Source: Coriobacteriia bacterium
GTDB lineage: Bacteria > Actinomycetota > Coriobacteriia > Anaerosomatales > PALSA-660
Assembly: GCA_025361885.1 (NCBI GenBank)
Contig: JANYJF010000045.1
Coordinates: forward strand, 1-35,158
Length of the DNA stretch: 35,158 bases
Reading direction: 5' to 3'
Shown here: positions 33,115-35,158 of the stretch, one piece after another
How the letters are laid out: each line of letters starts with the position of its first letter
How positions within the stretch are numbered: the stretch's first letter is position 1
The notes under the pieces: generated by a model
Database searches by the model: none
What the model saw: the letters and a program-made list of their open reading frames with translations, nothing else
Told to the model about the DNA's origin: nothing
Program-made: the position numbers and the translations under genes

Positions 33115-33304
33115 CCGCCCGGCGCACCACTGAGACCACGCCGGCCGATCCGGTGCCGCCCACATCGTCCACATCGCCCGGACTGCGCCGCCCACACCGA
33201 GCGGCCTGCATCCGAACTCGCGCCGACGGCATCGCGGTCAGGTTCGGGTCAGACCCTTCTGCCACGATGGCCGCCTATCGGCCGCTACGCAGGGAGGTAC
33301 GACA

Positions 33305-34315
33305 GTGACCGCCAACGACGGTCCGCAAGCCGGTGGAGCGCGGACGAGCGCGCCGCGTCCGCCCCGGCTCATCGATCAGGTCATCGAGGCGCTTCGCTCC
33401 CGCCACTACAGCCGACGTACCGAGCAGGCCTACGTGCTGTGGGTGAAGCGGTTCATACGCTTCCACAAGATGCGCCATCCCAAAGACATGGGCGAAGCCG
33501 AGATCAACGTGTTCCTGACCCACTTGGCCGTCGATGCGAAGGTGAGCGCCTCGACACAGAACCAGGCGCTGTCGGCGCTGCTGTTCCTGTACCGCTACGT
33601 ATTCGGCGTCGAGCTGGGCGACCTTGGCGACGTGGTGCGAGCGCGCAAGTCGCAGCACATCCCGATCGTGATGACGCGGGCGGAATCGCGGGCCGTCTTG
33701 GACCAGATGAGTGGCGACACCAAGCTCATGGCGTCGCTGCTCTACGGGTCAGGACTGCGGCTGTCCGAATGCCTGTGCCTCAGGGTGCAGGACATCGATA
33801 TCGCGGGCGGCGAGATCGTCGTCTTCGCCGGAAAGGGCAACAAGGACCGGGTCACCATGCTGCCCGACGGGCTCAAGCAACCGCTGCGCGAGCACCTGGT
33901 GCGGGTCCGCACCACACATCAGCGGGACCTGGCCGACGGCTGGGGCCGCGTACAGTTGTCCGAAGGAGTGCGACGCAAGTACCCCAGTGCCGCGACGGAC
34001 TGGCGGTGGCAGTGGGTCTTCCCGCAACGCAGCCGCTGGGTCAACGGCGAGACGCATGAACAAGGCCGGCATCATCTCGACGAAACGGTACTGCAACGCG
34101 CCGTCAGGGAGGCGGCCCTGCGGGCGGGGATGACGAAGCGGGTCGGGTGCCACACGTTCAGGCATTCCTTCGCAACGCATCTGCTCGAGGCCGGCTACGA
34201 CATTCGAACCATCCAGGAGCTTCTGGGCCACAAGAGCGTCAACACGACGATGATCTATACCCATGTGCTCAACAAGGGCGGCCGCGGCGTGACGAGCCCG
34301 CTGGATCTGATGTGA
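33305..34315 (+). CDS. intI: integron integrase (IntI family)
   Basis: A predicted 336-residue tyrosine recombinase. An N-terminal core-binding domain ([19 protein letters not shown]) precedes the catalytic domain with R152 (GSGLRLSE), K177 (GKGNKDR), H283 and R286 ([12 protein letters not shown]), H309 (LGHKS) and Y318 (MIYTH). Between the Lys and His motifs lies the extra segment that marks IntI proteins, around residues 220-243 ([19 protein letters not shown]), and the ending [12 protein letters not shown] is typical. IntI recombines folded single-stranded attC sites with attI. GTG at 33305 follows GGGAGG. All catalytic residues are present, so it is probably active. Unlike most integrons, it reads toward the cassettes. 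The 190 bases before it show no LexA-type box. Confidence 0.93.
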   Translation: MTANDGPQAGGARTSAPRPPRLIDQVIEALRSRHYSRRTEQAYVLWVKRFIRFHKMRHPKDMGEAEINVFLTHLAVDAKVSASTQNQALSALLFLYRYVFGVELGDLGDVVRARKSQHIPIVMTRAESRAVLDQMSGDTKLMASLLYGSGLRLSECLCLRVQDIDIAGGEIVVFAGKGNKDRVTMLPDGLKQPLREHLVRVRTTHQRDLADGWGRVQLSEGVRRKYPSAATDWRWQWVFPQRSRWVNGETHEQGRHHLDETVLQRAVREAALRAGMTKRVGCHTFRHSFATHLLEAGYDIRTIQELLGHKSVNTTMIYTHVLNKGGRGVTSPLDLM

Positions 34316-34450
34316 TACGCAAGTTGGGCCGGCCCCATTACACGGACTCGCATATCTGTTTGAGAATGCGACCCACAAGATGGCGTGCTATCGTCTTACA
34401 CGGACGCATTCAGCAGGCGCTTCGTTCTTACATTGATCTGGATAAGCACT

Positions 34451-34457
34451 GTTAGGC
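34451..34457 (+). other. integron core recombination site (attI candidate)
   Basis: GTTAGGC is a perfect match to the GTTRRRY crossover core. It lies 135 bases after the integrase stop codon and 21 bases before the first cassette gene. The preceding sequence has no complementary GCCTAAC or stem, so it behaves like an attI, not an attC. Recombination would occur between the G and the first T. Confidence 0.6.
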
Positions 34458-34478
34458 CGAGTACAACCGGAGTGACTG

Positions 34479-34976
34479 GTGAAACCAAAGGAGCGGTGCC
34501 CCCACTGCGGGAGGGAGAACCCCGCTGGGCTTGAGGCCTGCCAGTGGTGTCGCAAGCCATACGTGGCACGCTCCGGGTCGAAGGCTGCCAGCCCCGAGGC
34601 GTCGGGTTCAGGGGCGCCCGCTTGCTCGGAATGTGGCACCCCGTTCGAACTCGGCTCGCAGTTCTGCGGTCTCTGTGGGCAGCCAAGGTTCGTCGCCAGC
34701 ACTGATCCTGCCGTTGGACCGCTACAGCGGAGGGTGCTTGAGCTGGAAGACCGGCTAGAGCGGGCCGCCAAGCTGATAGTGAAGCAGGCGTCAGCAATTG
34801 ATGACCACGAGTCTCGGCTGGCATCTGTCGAGCACGTGGTTCGGGGGAGCGCGCTGCACAGCGACAACTTCTGGACACGGGCCTGGGCAGTGCTTGGCCA
34901 CAGCATCAGTGCAGGCGCGATCTTCTACGTCGCTGCTCTCGCGCTGATCTACATTCTCCTATCGCTCGCACGATAG
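34479..34976 (+). CDS. cassette-encoded double zinc-ribbon, coiled-coil, tail-anchored protein
   Basis: A predicted 165-residue protein from GTG 34479, with CGGAG 8 bases upstream. Two zinc ribbons are seen: CPHC with CQWC (residues about 7-25) and CSEC with CGLC (about 49-66). A coiled coil follows (LQRRVLELEDRLERAAKLIVKQ, then a heptad-like IDDHESRLASVEHVV) and one C-terminal transmembrane helix (AGAIFYVAALALIYILLSLA). It should sit on the cytoplasmic face of the membrane, held by its tail. The function is unknown. Local base composition is less GC-rich than the chromosome before it, fitting acquisition as a cassette. It lies between an attI-like core and an attC site. Confidence 0.85.
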   Translation: MKPKERCPHCGRENPAGLEACQWCRKPYVARSGSKAASPEASGSGAPACSECGTPFELGSQFCGLCGQPRFVASTDPAVGPLQRRVLELEDRLERAAKLIVKQASAIDDHESRLASVEHVVRGSALHSDNFWTRAWAVLGHSISAGAIFYVAALALIYILLSLAR

Positions 34977-34984
34977 CGCTGCCG

Positions 34985-35068
34985 GCCTAACAAGCGCTTC
35001 AACCCGGCACCGGAAGTCTCGTAGACTGCAAGTCAGGCGTGTGCGGGTTAAGCGCCACAACGTTCAAC
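34985..35068 (+). repeat. attC recombination site of the first cassette
   Basis: R'' is GCCTAAC (34985-34991). The arm 34994-35010 (GCGCTTCAACCCGGCAC) pairs with 35041-35055 (GTGCGGGTTAAGCGC), leaving two unpaired bases in the first arm, as expected for the extrahelical bases that set strand choice. The variable middle contains AGTCT-CGT-AGACT (35015-35027). R' at 35062-35068 is GTTCAAC, which departs from GTTRRRY at one position. The total is 84 bases, within the normal attC range. Confidence 0.8.
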
Positions 35069-35094
35069 GCACTCGGCGTGGCACGGAGGATGAC

Positions 35095-35158
35095 ATGGGG
35101 ATCGCCGTCTCGCTTCGCGCGGTGGTTGATGAACTCGATGCTTTGCAGGACGAGTGCA
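35095..35158 (+). CDS. second cassette gene, start only (UPF0158-like)
   Basis: The window ends after 21 codons. ATG at 35095 has GGAGG 5 bases upstream. The visible start, MGIAVSLRAVVDELDALQDE, resembles the N terminus of UPF0158-family proteins, which are common in cassette arrays and have no known function. The start lies 27 bases after the attC boundary, the usual spacing for a cassette gene. The identification rests on 21 residues and is tentative. Confidence 0.5.
   Translation, partial: MGIAVSLRAVVDELDALQDEC

Noticed and set aside
33115-33304. LexA/SOS box controlling intI
   Set aside because: GAACTCG near 33216 has no matching second half-site; no GAAC-N4-GTTC or CTGT-type palindrome is present.
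34326-34335. Palindrome GGGCCGGCCC just after intI
   Set aside because: Too short and without loop or T-tract for a terminator, and not part of an attC structure.
34316-34457. A second attC between intI and the first cassette
   Set aside because: No RYYYAAC partner and no long imperfect stem around the GTTAGGC core, so an attI reading fits better.
1-35158. CRISPR array, rRNA, tRNA, insertion sequence or prophage
   Set aside because: No regularly spaced direct repeats, no cloverleaf or rRNA-like stretches, no transposase and no phage genes were recognised on either strand; reading by eye could miss a degenerate tRNA.

Overview
This is high-GC chromosomal DNA with dense, mostly plus-strand operons that overlap by a few bases (ATGA and GTGA junctions) and use many GTG and TTG starts. 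The gene content (an 11-subunit complex I without NuoE/F/G, a DHH-CBS-CCA fusion, a PilB-type ATPase, and an M50 peptidase-trpS-scpA-scpB-rluB neighbourhood) fits an anaerobic or facultative actinobacterial lineage of the Coriobacteriia or a relative. That placement is inferred from gene content and base composition only.

Layout. Positions 1-3862: a truncated Gfo/Idh/MocA dehydrogenase, then a small cluster of exported proteins. These are a c-type cytochrome lipoprotein, a membrane protein and a secreted protein with a CxCH motif on the minus strand, facing a secreted CxxCH protein with three DUF5648-like repeats and a 46-residue membrane peptide on the plus strand. Positions 3900-7256: a cold-shock protein with its own promoter, long leader and terminator, small membrane proteins, a CPBP-family protease, and a translationally coupled pair (76-residue helical protein and multi-pass membrane protein). 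Positions 7305-9446: an ABC-F ATPase.

Positions 9621-20765: one continuous operon nuoA-B-C-D-H-I-J-K-L-M-N. No nuoE, nuoF or nuoG is present. Instead, the nuoI gene carries a complete GltD-like FAD/NAD(P)H oxidoreductase inserted between the NuoI N-terminal segment and its two [4Fe-4S] clusters. I think this is the most novel item here: a built-in candidate electron-input module for a complex I that lacks the usual one. Just after nuoN there is a perfect Crp/Fnr-type palindrome, a good sigma-70 promoter, about 70 nt of structured transcript and an intrinsic terminator, that is, a candidate small RNA or attenuated leader. A FlgM-like anti-sigma-28 gene with its own sigma-28-like promoter follows.

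Positions 21341-33114: a membrane protein and PilB/GspE ATPase; a nucleoside-salvage operon (phosphopentomutase and pyrimidine-nucleoside phosphorylase) continuing into the DHH-CBS-tRNA nucleotidyltransferase fusion and an M50 peptidase; a VapBC-type toxin-antitoxin pair; then trpS-scpA-scpB-rluB. TrpS carries a variant of the [4Fe-4S] cysteine motif.

Positions 33305-35158: a chromosomal integron. An IntI-type integrase is followed, on the same strand, by a GTTAGGC core site, a first cassette encoding a double zinc-ribbon tail-anchored protein, a well-formed attC site, and the start of a second cassette (UPF0158-like). The integrase and cassettes point the same way, unlike the divergent layout of classical integrons. 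No rRNA, tRNA, CRISPR array or insertion sequence was seen, and no stretch above 300 bases lacks a gene.
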